Positions 7,455-15,392 are shown, numbered from the stretch's first letter. The stretch is DNA of 16,055 bases from DASUEB01 sp036275295 (GCA_036275295.1 DASUEB010000093.1:1-16055), one strand, 5' to 3'. Notes: generated by a model from the letters alone, not told the origin. A program made the numbers and translations.

Positions 7455-9314
7455 TTAATAAACTCCTCCTACCAATCTTTGATTCCACGCGTGATCGCCC
7501 GGAAATTGAGGCAAGCGCTTTGGAGCCTGGAATACTACCTTATCGTCGAGACACAATAAAAATGCCTTGAGCTGCTTGATTTCAGTTTGGTTCAAAGGCA
7601 GTGAGTCGAAGGGCAAGGTCTGCCCTTCCACCTCATAACCAAGGCCTTGTCCGCCTCCTTTGTGGTAAAATGTCAGCACCTCGTCCAGGGTGTTGTAAAC
7701 CCCATTGTGCATGTATGGCGCCGATTTACTAATGTTTCGAACGGTTGGTGTTTTCATCGACCGCAAATGCATCGGCAATCGAGTTACTGCAAATCGACCC
7801 GAATCGCTGGATACAGATGTGTTCTTGGCAGTGCTGGGTGTACCTATTATTTCGTATTCGCTGTCGTCGAAAAACGGGGGCACCGTTCCGTTGAATACCG
7901 GAAAAAAGTGACATGTAGCGCACAACGCCTTTCCCATAAACAGATTGGCGCCATTTTTTTCATCGCTACTCAAAGCGCTGCGCTTGCCCGCGAGGTACTG
8001 ATCAAAACGAGAGTCCATGCCCACAAGCGATCGCTGATACTCGGCCAAGGCCTTTTGAATTCCGTAACCGTTGATCTGAGTTGCTTTCTCACCAAAAGCT
8101 TTTTTAAAAAGTTCCCGGTACTCGGGACTTTGGTTTAGTTTGGCACCTACCTCGGCCAAATCGCCGTGCATTTCATTGGGGTTGTGAATCACCACAAAGG
8201 CCTGCTCTTCAAAATTCTTTGCTCTTCCGTCGTAAAAGAAGGCCCGCTGAAAAATGGCATTCTGCAACACCGGCGCGTTGCGGTTTACCTGCAACTGCGG
8301 ATTAAAATGACTGCTTGAGGTAAGCGATTCTGCAAAAGCCCGATTGGGTTTGTGGCAAGAGGCACAAGATCGCTGGCCATTTCCCGACAACAAGGGATCA
8401 AAAAACAACATTCGTCCCAAGACTGCCTGTTCTTCCAATCGAGCCGTGTCGGCATAATACATCGAGAAATAGCGTCTGTTGAGCGCTTTAGCCGAAAACA
8501 AGTCGTTTTCTTGCAAACGAACGGCGTGTTTTAAACGGGTGTAAGCCAATCCCTTCTGATTGCGAAACGCATTGATGCTTCGATGAATGGGAAGGATATG
8601 ATCGGTGATAAAATCGAGTCGATTAAACTCTGCAAACGACAGCTGCCGCTCCATGTAGCGAATGGCTTTGTCGATCAATCGAATCACAGGTTGCGCATCC
8701 TCGTATCCTCCCAACACTTCCCGCAAACTCCGCAGACTGTGCAGGGCCTCGCTCACGTTGACTTGGGTCAGGGTAGCATCAAATCCGGTGAGATTGAGAC
8801 TTACCATGCGATACAACTCCAATTGCACCATGTCAAAGATCTGCGCATCGGTAAACCGGACCGTTTTGAAATAACCTTGTTGCTTGCTGAGTTGGTTTTT
8901 GAGCCATTTAACCTCTTCTTTGATAGAGGCCAGGTTGATCGAATCGCCGCTGAATAAGAGCACCTCAAGCTGCTGAAAACCATTGGGCTCTCTTACGGTA
9001 AGGCCATTTTCCTCATCGTGTTTGGGAACCAGCGGACCGTTGATGTAGAGTTTGACCGTCTTCGATGAAAAGTGCTCTATGAAAAACTGAACCGCCTTGT
9101 AGTGGCGACGAGCCTCGTGGTATTTGATCTGGGCCGCCTGTAATTCGGGCGATGCAGCCAAAAGCGACAGATCCTCTAAACAACTGTCGAGCTTGGTTAA
9201 CACCAAACTCCTTATCCGCTCTCGCGGCTCTAAGGACGAGGTAAAACCCAGTTGACCCATCCACATCAGGCCACCAAGCAGCGTAGCCATAACCAGCAGC
9301 ACTATTCTTTTCAC
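7455..9314 (-). CDS. Di-heme cytochrome c peroxidase (MauG/CCP family) with imelysin-like N-terminal region
   Basis: Periplasmic enzyme expected to reduce hydrogen peroxide to water with electrons from small c-type cytochromes. Numbered from the GTG at 9314 (619 aa): a signal peptide or membrane anchor (1-27, KRIVLLVMATLLGGLMW) is followed by a helical region (about 35-275) and the CCP domain (about 285-595). Two covalent heme sites are clear, RSCASCHKPNRAF (317-321) and CATCHFFPVF (465-469), with a downstream APYMHNGVYNTLDEV motif whose Met fits the axial ligand of the electron-transfer heme. The C-terminus (PKRLPQFPG, VGGVY) is typical of Bacteroidota members. The N-terminal part has GFQQLEVLLF, which resembles the imelysin GxHxxE motif with His changed to Gln. 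The frame is open up to a TTG at 9332. I prefer the GTG because it gives Lys-Arg directly before the hydrophobic core and lies four bases after a TTTTG box. Confidence 0.9.
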   Translation of the reverse strand: MKRIVLLVMATLLGGLMWMGQLGFTSSLEPRERIRSLVLTKLDSCLEDLSLLAASPELQAAQIKYHEARRHYKAVQFFIEHFSSKTVKLYINGPLVPKHDEENGLTVREPNGFQQLEVLLFSGDSINLASIKEEVKWLKNQLSKQQGYFKTVRFTDAQIFDMVQLELYRMVSLNLTGFDATLTQVNVSEALHSLRSLREVLGGYEDAQPVIRLIDKAIRYMERQLSFAEFNRLDFITDHILPIHRSINAFRNQKGLAYTRLKHAVRLQENDLFSAKALNRRYFSMYYADTARLEEQAVLGRMLFFDPLLSGNGQRSCASCHKPNRAFAESLTSSSHFNPQLQVNRNAPVLQNAIFQRAFFYDGRAKNFEEQAFVVIHNPNEMHGDLAEVGAKLNQSPEYRELFKKAFGEKATQINGYGIQKALAEYQRSLVGMDSRFDQYLAGKRSALSSDEKNGANLFMGKALCATCHFFPVFNGTVPPFFDDSEYEIIGTPSTAKNTSVSSDSGRFAVTRLPMHLRSMKTPTVRNISKSAPYMHNGVYNTLDEVLTFYHKGGGQGLGYEVEGQTLPFDSLPLNQTEIKQLKAFLLCLDDKVVFQAPKRLPQFPGDHAWNQRLVGGVY

Positions 9315-9321
9315 GCTGCAA

Positions 9322-9334
9322 AATTGATTCAATT
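9322..9334. promoter_or_regulatory. Perfect 13-base palindrome upstream of the peroxidase gene
   Basis: AATTGA-T-TCAATT lies 8 bases before the preferred GTG start and overlaps the TTTTG box that may serve as the -7 element. The position would suit a repressor site, for example for an oxidative-stress or iron regulator, but it is AT-rich and short, so chance is possible. Confidence 0.25.
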
Positions 9335-9454
9335 GGTCGCTTGAAAGGGTAACCGCATTTTACCTTACTGTTATTAGATCATTAACAAGGCTCCCGACCC
9401 GCAATATCAGCCAATTCCATCACCACCGCACAACAGGTGAATCAAACAACCGGC

Positions 9455-9487
9455 AAAAAAAAACCGAGCTGCCATGAGCTCGGTTTT
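9455..9487 (-). terminator. Intrinsic terminator of the M16 peptidase gene
   Basis: An 11-bp perfect stem (AAAACCGAGCT at 9460-9470 with AGCTCGGTTTT at 9477-9487) closes a six-base loop (GCCATG). Read on the minus strand it begins 22 bases after the M16 stop codon and is followed by an uninterrupted T-run (A-tract at 9455-9463). This separates the M16 gene from the peroxidase gene downstream. Confidence 0.9.
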
Positions 9488-9508
9488 CGCAAGTACGTTT
9501 GGTGGGGT

Positions 9509-12337
9509 TTATAGGGGTGAGCCGTCTTTTTTCAACTCAACCACGGGATAACCCAATTTTTGCAAACCAGGTAGAACCGACTTTTTATCGCCTACCACCA
9601 CAATAACCATTTTGTCTTTAATCAGCTTCTTGGCCAAGGCATCGACCTCTGTTTTGCTGATGGTGCGCAAGATCTCGCTTTGTTTAACGGTGTAATCAAG
9701 CGGTAGATTGTAGTCTACTATTCGGCTGATGAAACCGGCCTTTTGGCGAGGGGTTTCATAATTGCGCGCATCTTGCTGGCCAATTGAGCTCTTTACAAAA
9801 GTCAATTCTTCGGAGCTGATGCCCGCGTTGCGATACCCGTTGATCTCTTTCATGAATTCAACAACGGCGCTGTCGGTAGCATTGCCTTTCACACCCGCAC
9901 TGGCCGTGAATAATCCGTTGTACTTATTTCCACTAAACCCGCTTCTAGCGCCATAGGTCCAGCCCTTGTTCTCGCGAAGGTTCAGGTTGATACGGCTGCT
10001 GAATGCACCTCCCAATGGGAAGTTCATCAAAAAGCTGCGGTAGTAATCGCCCAAACCGTCGTATTTGATCGATGGGAATCCGATGCGAATCTCCGACTGC
10101 GGCGCATTTTCTTTATCGACAAAATAAATCGTGGTCTCCTTGATTTCAGGATAGGTCTTGTCTTCTGTCAAGGTAGTTTTCTCGCCTTTCCACGATTTTA
10201 GTGGAGCCAGTTTAGCAAGAATGGCATCTTTTTTGATGTCGCCAACTACCACTAGATTACCGCCATCGGGAGATAGCGATTTTTTGTAGAAGGCTTTGAT
10301 GTCGTCGAGGGTGATAGACTTCACACTTTCTTCGGTTCCGATAGAAGGAATTCCGGCCACATTCTCGCTGCCGAACAACAATTTGGCATATACGGCATTG
10401 GCGATGGCCGTAGCAGAGGTCGCCTGATTGCTAATAGCCTGTAACTGCTGGTTTTTAAGACGATCAAATTCCTCTTGGGCAAATTTGGGTTTGAATAATT
10501 TCTCCTGAGCCAACACCAACGTGCGGTCTAGGTTTTTAACCAAACATTCGATGGATAGGTTTAAGTTATCGCCATCGGCAGAAATAGACACTCGGCTGCC
10601 CAATTTGTCGAGCTCGCTGCTCAATTGCTCAGAGGTGTAGTTCTCAGTAGATTCATTCAGCAAGCTAGACATCAGCGATGCAATACCGGCCTTAGATAGG
10701 TTATCCGATTCCAAGCGTCGTCCGCCGGGAATGCTGAGGAAGATTGAAACGGTGGGCACCTCATCAGAAACCGTTCCGGCAACGGTTATTCCATTGCTCC
10801 ATTTTTCGGTCCAAATTTCAGGAACCTTTACCACTGGATTCGGTCCGGCAGCGGGGCGTTTTGAACGATCGAAGTTGTCTGTAGCTTTGGCATATTTCAA
10901 TCCGGCATATTCATTTTTACCGGGTTTGTAGCCGGCCTCCGATACTTTGAAATTATCAGCGGCTGCAATGAGGTCAGCTTTTCCTTTTGGCACCACGCTC
11001 AAGATAACCGCGTTTTTGCCCTTGATATATTGATTGTAAACGCGAATCACATCGGCTTTGGTAACCGCCAAGTACCGCTTCAATTCCTCAGAGGTTCTTC
11101 CAGGGTTTCCGTAGAAAGTTTGGTTTGATGCCAAAGAGCTCACTTTACCGGCAACTGAAGTGAAACGGTTAATAAAGTTTGCTTCGGTCGATTGGGTAAA
11201 ACGCTTGATATCCTCATCGCTGGGTCCGTTTTTTTCGAACTCAAGCAGTCCTTCGCGGATGATCTTCTCGATGTCAGAAAGCTTTGAACCGGGTGATGCC
11301 AGAGCAACTAAGGTAAATTCGCCTGCCAATTCGGATGTACCGTCGCTGGCGTAGGCTTGCAGTGCTTTCTGGGTTTTAACCAAGTTTTTGTAGAGAATGG
11401 AGTATTTACCGCCACCGATGATATCGGCCAAGCAATCTAAAGCAGCTTCATCGGGGTGACCCTGAGGTACACCTGGAAAAGCCATTTGGATCATGGGGAG
11501 TTTTACGTTGTCTTCGTAGTGTACGTAGCGATCGCTGGGCAATACGGGAGCAGGAAGTTTCATGGCCTTCACTTCAGGGCCTTTTGGAATGCTTCCGAAG
11601 TATTTCTCGGCTAATTTTACTACTTCGGCAGTGGTTACATCGCCTCCAACGGTAAGGGTGGCGTTGTTGGGACCGTACCAGCGAAGAAAAAAGTTCTTCA
11701 AGTCGTTTACATCCACGCGATTGAGATCCTCGATATACCCTATGGTGAGCCATGAATACGGGTGACCGTAAGGATAAAGGGTTTTACTTAGGTATTCGCT
11801 GGCCAGACCATATGGGCGATTGTCGTAGTTCTGACCGCGTTCGTTTTTCACCGTTTCGCGCTGGTTCTCAAATTTAACTTGAGTAACTGCGTCGAGTAGG
11901 AAACCCATGCGGTCTGCTTCCAACCACAGGGCAGTTTCCAGCTGGTTGGCAGGAAGGGTTTCAAAATAATTGGTTCTATCGCGGTTGGTTGTACCGTTAA
12001 GGGTACCACCCGACTCAGATACTATTTTGAAATGTTCGTCGTCGGCCACGTGGTCGGATCCTTGGAACATCATATGTTCGAAGAAATGCGCAAATCCTGA
12101 TTTGCCAATTTCTTCACGGGCTGAGCCCACGTGGTAGGTTACATCCACGTGCACAATGGGGTCGGAGTGGTCTTCGTGCACCACCACCGTAAGCCCGTTG
12201 GGCAACACATATTTTTCATAGGGTATTGAGATACCTGTAGACGATTTGCCTACCTTCTCAATTAATTTGGCCTGAGAAAACGCCGCACCCCCCGAGGAGC
12301 ATAGCAACAATGCCAGTAGCCAAGTTTGTTTGTTCAT
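9509..12337 (-). CDS. Periplasmic M16 family zinc metallopeptidase (pitrilysin-like, two-unit)
   Basis: Zinc-dependent endopeptidase of the M16 (pitrilysin/insulinase/PqqL-like) family that degrades peptides inside a closed chamber, predicted to act in the periplasm. Numbering from the ATG at 12337 gives 942 residues. The signal peptide is MNKQTWLLALLLCSSGGAAFSQ with cleavage near residue 22. The N-terminal active unit (about 40-440) has the inverted zinc motif HFFEH (84-88) and the third ligand in QRETVKNERGQ (E166). The C-terminal inactive unit (about 500-930) has the family Arg/Tyr region LRENKGWTYGARSGF. The length fits the fused two-unit form. The frame is open from a TTG at 12358, but that start would add seven residues before a good signal peptide, so I choose the ATG. 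No Shine-Dalgarno is seen. It is a single-gene unit between two terminators. The physiological substrate is unknown. Confidence 0.92.
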   Translation of the reverse strand: MNKQTWLLALLLCSSGGAAFSQAKLIEKVGKSSTGISIPYEKYVLPNGLTVVVHEDHSDPIVHVDVTYHVGSAREEIGKSGFAHFFEHMMFQGSDHVADDEHFKIVSESGGTLNGTTNRDRTNYFETLPANQLETALWLEADRMGFLLDAVTQVKFENQRETVKNERGQNYDNRPYGLASEYLSKTLYPYGHPYSWLTIGYIEDLNRVDVNDLKNFFLRWYGPNNATLTVGGDVTTAEVVKLAEKYFGSIPKGPEVKAMKLPAPVLPSDRYVHYEDNVKLPMIQMAFPGVPQGHPDEAALDCLADIIGGGKYSILYKNLVKTQKALQAYASDGTSELAGEFTLVALASPGSKLSDIEKIIREGLLEFEKNGPSDEDIKRFTQSTEANFINRFTSVAGKVSSLASNQTFYGNPGRTSEELKRYLAVTKADVIRVYNQYIKGKNAVILSVVPKGKADLIAAADNFKVSEAGYKPGKNEYAGLKYAKATDNFDRSKRPAAGPNPVVKVPEIWTEKWSNGITVAGTVSDEVPTVSIFLSIPGGRRLESDNLSKAGIASLMSSLLNESTENYTSEQLSSELDKLGSRVSISADGDNLNLSIECLVKNLDRTLVLAQEKLFKPKFAQEEFDRLKNQQLQAISNQATSATAIANAVYAKLLFGSENVAGIPSIGTEESVKSITLDDIKAFYKKSLSPDGGNLVVVGDIKKDAILAKLAPLKSWKGEKTTLTEDKTYPEIKETTIYFVDKENAPQSEIRIGFPSIKYDGLGDYYRSFLMNFPLGGAFSSRINLNLRENKGWTYGARSGFSGNKYNGLFTASAGVKGNATDSAVVEFMKEINGYRNAGISSEELTFVKSSIGQQDARNYETPRQKAGFISRIVDYNLPLDYTVKQSEILRTISKTEVDALAKKLIKDKMVIVVVGDKKSVLPGLQKLGYPVVELKKDGSPL

Positions 12338-12353
12338 AAAGAGCTTATTTTTT

Positions 12354-12381
12354 GCCAAGTTTACTAAGCTTTTTGCTTGGC
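12354..12381. promoter_or_regulatory. Inverted repeat in the M16 gene leader
   Basis: GCCAAG (12354-12359) and CTTGGC (12376-12381) are perfect 6-base arms around a 16-base AT-rich spacer that itself contains AAGCTT. It lies 17-44 bases upstream of the ATG at 12337. It could be an operator or a leader hairpin. No TAnnTTTG box was found for this gene, so the promoter position is unknown. Confidence 0.3.
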
Positions 12382-12451
12382 TGTTGACCGCTCATCCGCA
12401 CAGCAGGAGTTGCCTTATCAAGGCAGAATCAGGTTAAAACGACTGTTTATC

Positions 12452-12486
12452 AAAACAAAAATCCCAAACTTTTCAGCTTGGGATTT
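12452..12486 (-). terminator. Intrinsic terminator of the def-lipoprotein operon
   Basis: A 9-bp stem (AAATCCCAA at 12459-12467 with TTGGGATTT at 12478-12486) closes a 10-base loop. On the minus strand it is followed by a T-rich stretch (TTTTGTTTTG). It lies about 30 bases past the lipoprotein stop codon at 12518. The remaining bases to the M16 gene (12359-12517) hold no further gene. Confidence 0.8.
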
Positions 12487-12517
12487 ATATAATGCAGATT
12501 CTTTTACTCGTTGAGTA

Positions 12518-13087
12518 TTACTTCTGTTTGTTCTTGGCTTTGAGCTGTTGTATGAGCTCTTCGTCGCTCATGTAAAGCTGCTCTAACAGGGCCTTTGCAT
12601 CTGCGCTGTAGGGGTGATTCGGAAAACGATTGATCAATTTATTGTACGCATCGCGGGCCTCCTCCTTGGCATTCAACTCGTTGTCGAGGATAAATGCTCG
12701 GGTAAAAATGATATCCCCCAAGCTGTCGTAAGTGTTATAACGGCTTTCAATCTGGTTGTACACCGTAACGGCCTCTGCAAATTTGCCCGCTGCTCGACAG
12801 GCATTGGCTTTGCACTTCATAACCTCAACACCCGATCCGCTGGTTAAGTACTTTGCCAAAAAAGCGTCGCAAGTTTTGATTTGCGCATTGGCCAAAAAAA
12901 GTATGCTATCGGGTGATGTCGATTTCACCAAAGCCTCGTTATTTTTCAGAATGAGGGCTAATTGCTCTGTCTCGGGTAAAGCAGCCGCATCAATTTCGGT
13001 TTGAGGACTCTCCTTTGTTGTGGCTTCTTGTTTGCAGGCGCCTACCAAACAGAATAGGGCAAAAATGGGGACAATTACTTTTTTCAT
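12518..13087 (-). CDS. TPR-repeat lipoprotein
   Basis: 189-residue predicted outer-membrane or periplasmic lipoprotein. The signal peptide MKKVIVPIFALFCLVGAC ends in a lipobox with Cys18 as lipid attachment site, followed by a low-complexity charged linker. The rest is helical and fits tetratricopeptide repeats. The clearest is at about 100-165: FAEAVTVYNQIESRY, then EEARDAYNKLINRFPNHPY, the usual TPR signature ending in a proline. The C-terminus is Lys/Gln-rich. The general resemblance is to BamD/YfiO-like or CpoB-like adaptor proteins, but it is too short to assign to either. Its ATG overlaps the stop of the peptide deformylase gene as ATGA, so translation is coupled. The partner is unknown. 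Confidence 0.85.
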   Translation of the reverse strand: MKKVIVPIFALFCLVGACKQEATTKESPQTEIDAAALPETEQLALILKNNEALVKSTSPDSILFLANAQIKTCDAFLAKYLTSGSGVEVMKCKANACRAAGKFAEAVTVYNQIESRYNTYDSLGDIIFTRAFILDNELNAKEEARDAYNKLINRFPNHPYSADAKALLEQLYMSDEELIQQLKAKNKQK

Positions 13088-13686
13088 CTTCTCTTGGCTT
13101 GAGGGAATTTCATTTTATACCTAACATCTACACGTCCTTTAGAAATTTCATTGAGTTTACCACTCAACAAAGAGCGTTTCATGGGGTTGATTTTGTCGGT
13201 AAACAACACGCCTTCGATGTGATCGTATTCGTGTTGAATCACGCGGGCCGCAAAACCGCTGAAGGTATCGGTATGCTCCACAAAATGCTCGTCAAAGTAG
13301 CGAATGGTAATGGTTGGTTTTCGTTTTACTTCCTCCCGTATGTCGGGAATGCTCAAACAACCCTCTGTAAATCCCCATTCCTCGCCTGTTTCCTCAAGCA
13401 TTTGGGCGTTGATAAACACCTTTTTGAAATCGGCCAGTGATTTGTCGACCTGTCCGTTGGTTTCTTCATCGTCGTCTTCGTCATCCTCGGCAAAAGGAGA
13501 GCAATCGACTACAAACAAACGAATCGATTTGTTGATTTGAGGCGCGGCTAGACCCACCCCGTGCGCTTGATACATGGTTTCAAACATATCGGCGATCAGG
13601 GCTTTCAGTTCAGGATCTTCGGGTGAAATGTCTACGGCTTTTTTACGCAGCACCGGAGTTCCATATGCCACAATGGGATAAATCAT
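13084..13686 (-). CDS. def: Peptide deformylase
   Basis: Removes the N-terminal formyl group from nascent proteins at the ribosome exit; an iron/zinc hydrolase of the cytosol. All three family motifs are present, numbered from the ATG at 13686 (200 aa): GVGLAAPQ (43-50), EGCLS (108-112, metal ligand C110) and QHEYDH (151-156, ligands H152 and H156, catalytic E153). The N-terminus MIYPIVAYGTPVLRKKA matches the standard family start. The frame is open back to a TTG at 13704, but that codon lies inside the -7 element, so the ATG is right. A strongly acidic insertion (residues about 67-75, EDDEDDDEE) sits between motif 1 and motif 2. The stop codon overlaps the start of the TPR lipoprotein gene (ATGA), giving an operon. 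Confidence 0.95.
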   Translation of the reverse strand: MIYPIVAYGTPVLRKKAVDISPEDPELKALIADMFETMYQAHGVGLAAPQINKSIRLFVVDCSPFAEDDEDDDEETNGQVDKSLADFKKVFINAQMLEETGEEWGFTEGCLSIPDIREEVKRKPTITIRYFDEHFVEHTDTFSGFAARVIQHEYDHIEGVLFTDKINPMKRSLLSGKLNEISKGRVDVRYKMKFPQAKRR

Positions 13687-13701
13687 GCTCAAAATTTTGC
13701 A

Positions 13702-13709
13702 CAAAGGTA
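13702..13709 (-). promoter_or_regulatory. -7 promoter element TACCTTTG for def
   Basis: On the minus strand TACCTTTG matches TAnnTTTG exactly and ends 15 bases before the def ATG at 13686. At the -33 distance there is TTT rather than TTG. A second TTTTG lies three bases before the ATG. Confidence 0.6.
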
Positions 13710-13742
13710 CTCAAGAATGGGATGCTGTAAAGTGCGACCGAT

Positions 13743-13773
13743 TTGGATTTACGGTCGAAAACACGTATATTGC
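13743..13773 (+). promoter_or_regulatory. Probable promoter of the pseudokinase gene
   Basis: TTG at 13743-13745 and TATATTG at 13766-13772 are separated by 20 bases. This resembles the Bacteroidota TTG-N19-TAnnTTTG promoter with one T missing in the -7 box. The box ends about 19 bases before the ATG at 13792. It lies back to back with the def promoter in a 105-base divergent gap. Confidence 0.45.
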
Positions 13774-13791
13774 TTTTAACCTCGTGTTATT

Positions 13792-14973
13792 ATGACCGCC
13801 ATTGCCACTCATCCCGCCTTTGTGAATCCGGAGATTGACGAACGAGAACACGCGTGTTTGCGCGAATTTCTCTTCGTTTATCAAATGTTTCAAGATGAAC
13901 TGCAGCGGCTTACCAAGGAGCGACTTGCCCGCCTGCTCCGTATGAGCGATAAACCTGAACAATTGAGCGAGGAGCTTATTGACGCGGACAAACTCGCCTA
14001 TGAAAACCATTTGGCCGATGCGATTTTGCACGGCGATTGGGCTCCTTTCATCGATTTGGTCATTCAACGCCATGAGCGTTGGAGCGGATTTGGCATGCAA
14101 TTAAACACCTTTGAGAAGTTAAACGAGCAGCTGCTCGATCAACTCGAAGATCGATTGGTGATTTACTTCGACAATCACCTCGAGAAAGCGCTTCCGGCAA
14201 TGAGAGGCATACGGATCTTTCAGCGCATTATCACCGATCAGCTCTACGCCTATCAGAGACACAAAGAACGCATAGCCGCCATCAAACGATCGGGGCAAGC
14301 CGCGCAGCGAATGGCCAATCCGTTGGAATGGGTTCAACAAACCGCCAACTGGTTTCAAGCTCCGTTGTACCGCATTCAAGAGCAACTGCATCAACTTCAA
14401 GAAAAAGAGGATACCGTTGAGCCCGAGGTCATGACCAAACAAATCATAAACGAAGTTTCCGACCTCAGCACCTGGGTTGACCATCAAGTGCTATTCGCTC
14501 AATTGGGGCAGCTGAGTTCTCGAACGAAGGTCAATCTCAATGAATTGATGCGCGAGGTGATTCAGCAGGTAAGCGCCGAAGGGTATCCCCTATCAAAATC
14601 GATGCAAATCCAGGCTATGCCAACAGCCATCGATATCTATCCAGCAGAACTGGGACTGATGTTCAGGTTGCTGATTAAAAACATGATTCAAAATCGAGAT
14701 CCACACAAAACCTTTGAAGCAAGTATGCAGTCTGCACGGATCGCTGGGGGTTGGCAGGTAGAATTGCGCGACGCCAGCACCATCGTCGCGTCCCAGTGGT
14801 ACTCGATGCTCAATAAGTTTTTCCTCGATCAGGAGGAACACCGCCCCGAGCTTATTGCTCAGGGTTTTCCATTGATGAAAAAAATTATGCAGCTGCATCA
14901 GGGTAAGGTGCGTATTGAACCGCTGCCCTATTCCGGATTTTTGTTTTCCATCACCATCCCCGACCCCCGCTAA
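13792..14973 (+). CDS. Degenerate sensor histidine kinase-like protein (pseudokinase)
   Basis: 393-residue soluble protein with the layout of a sensor histidine kinase but without the catalytic residues. Residues 1-165 are almost all helical with many Glu/Gln/Leu and no membrane segment, resembling globin-like or RsbR-N-type sensor bundles (weak, by look only). Residues 176-240 match a dimerisation helix pair: NWFQAPLYRIQEQL aligns with the usual HDLxxPLxxI, putting Asn186 where the phosphorylated His should be. Residues 248-390 match a HATPase domain: VNLNELMREVI, an N-box-like LLIKNMIQN, then RDAST in place of DxGxG, QGFPLMKKIMQLHQGKVRIEPL in place of the GxGLGL region, and an intact end (GFLFSITIP). 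Phosphotransfer is therefore unlikely; a role as scaffold or allosteric partner is inferred. No response regulator is adjacent. It sits convergent to ruvX with stop codons overlapping at 14970-14973. Confidence 0.75.
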   Translation: MTAIATHPAFVNPEIDEREHACLREFLFVYQMFQDELQRLTKERLARLLRMSDKPEQLSEELIDADKLAYENHLADAILHGDWAPFIDLVIQRHERWSGFGMQLNTFEKLNEQLLDQLEDRLVIYFDNHLEKALPAMRGIRIFQRIITDQLYAYQRHKERIAAIKRSGQAAQRMANPLEWVQQTANWFQAPLYRIQEQLHQLQEKEDTVEPEVMTKQIINEVSDLSTWVDHQVLFAQLGQLSSRTKVNLNELMREVIQQVSAEGYPLSKSMQIQAMPTAIDIYPAELGLMFRLLIKNMIQNRDPHKTFEASMQSARIAGGWQVELRDASTIVASQWYSMLNKFFLDQEEHRPELIAQGFPLMKKIMQLHQGKVRIEPLPYSGFLFSITIPDPR

Positions 14974-15392
14974 AACATACCATGTCCGCGTGCTTGCAAA
15001 TAACCTTGCAGGAGCAGCACAGCGCTGATGACATCGGTATTGCCTTTCTGCTGGCGCTGCTTTTTAGATACCCCAAGCTGATGCAGCGTCTGGGAAGCTT
15101 GTTTGGAAGTAAATCGCTCGTCGATACGAACCACCTTGACCCCTGAGAATCTTTTTTCAAGGGCTTGTTGGAGCAGATCGATGTTTTGGTTGATCTCCAT
15201 CGGGGTTCCGTCCATGTACATCGGCTTACCCAAAACAATGACCTCAACCGGATACTGCCCCATATACCCATCCAAAAAACCCATCAGCTGATCCGATTCA
15301 ATCCATCTCAATGCCCCAGCAACCAGCTGCAATTCATCGGTTACGGCAATGCCCGTTCGTTTCAATCCAAAGTCCAATGCCACCGCTCTCAT
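14970..15392 (-). CDS. ruvX: Holliday junction resolvase-like RuvX (YqgF family)
   Basis: 140-residue RNase H-fold nuclease; the family acts on Holliday junctions and, in E. coli, in 16S rRNA 5'-end processing. The N-terminal strand has the catalytic LDFGLKRTGIAV (Asp7), the middle strand VEVIVLGKP, then ERFTSKQA with the conserved Glu, and the C-terminal NTDVISAVLLLQGYL with the second conserved Asp. The length is typical and no domain is missing. The ATG at 15392 lies four bases after a perfect -7 element, suggesting a leaderless or near-leaderless mRNA. The tail overlaps the stop of the convergent pseudokinase gene by four bases. I recall ruvX as usually followed by def in related genomes; here the pseudokinase gene separates them. 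Confidence 0.94.
   Translation of the reverse strand: MRAVALDFGLKRTGIAVTDELQLVAGALRWIESDQLMGFLDGYMGQYPVEVIVLGKPMYMDGTPMEINQNIDLLQQALEKRFSGVKVVRIDERFTSKQASQTLHQLGVSKKQRQQKGNTDVISAVLLLQGYLQARGHGMF

Noticed and set aside
7274..7570. Two overlapping plus-strand open frames (98 and 75 codons) in the gap before the second phosphatase
   Set aside because: They run into the antisense of the peroxidase C-terminus, have no promoter box or family match, and disagree with each other in frame.
9315..9332. TTG start at 9332 for the peroxidase gene
   Set aside because: It would add six residues before a good signal sequence and lies within the palindrome and putative -7 box; the GTG at 9314 fits better.
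12338..12358. TTG start at 12358 for the M16 peptidase
   Set aside because: The ATG at 12337 directly gives a normal signal peptide, and the TTG lies in the leader inverted repeat.
13687..13704. TTG start at 13704 for peptide deformylase
   Set aside because: The codon is part of the TACCTTTG promoter element, and the ATG at 13686 gives the standard deformylase N-terminus.
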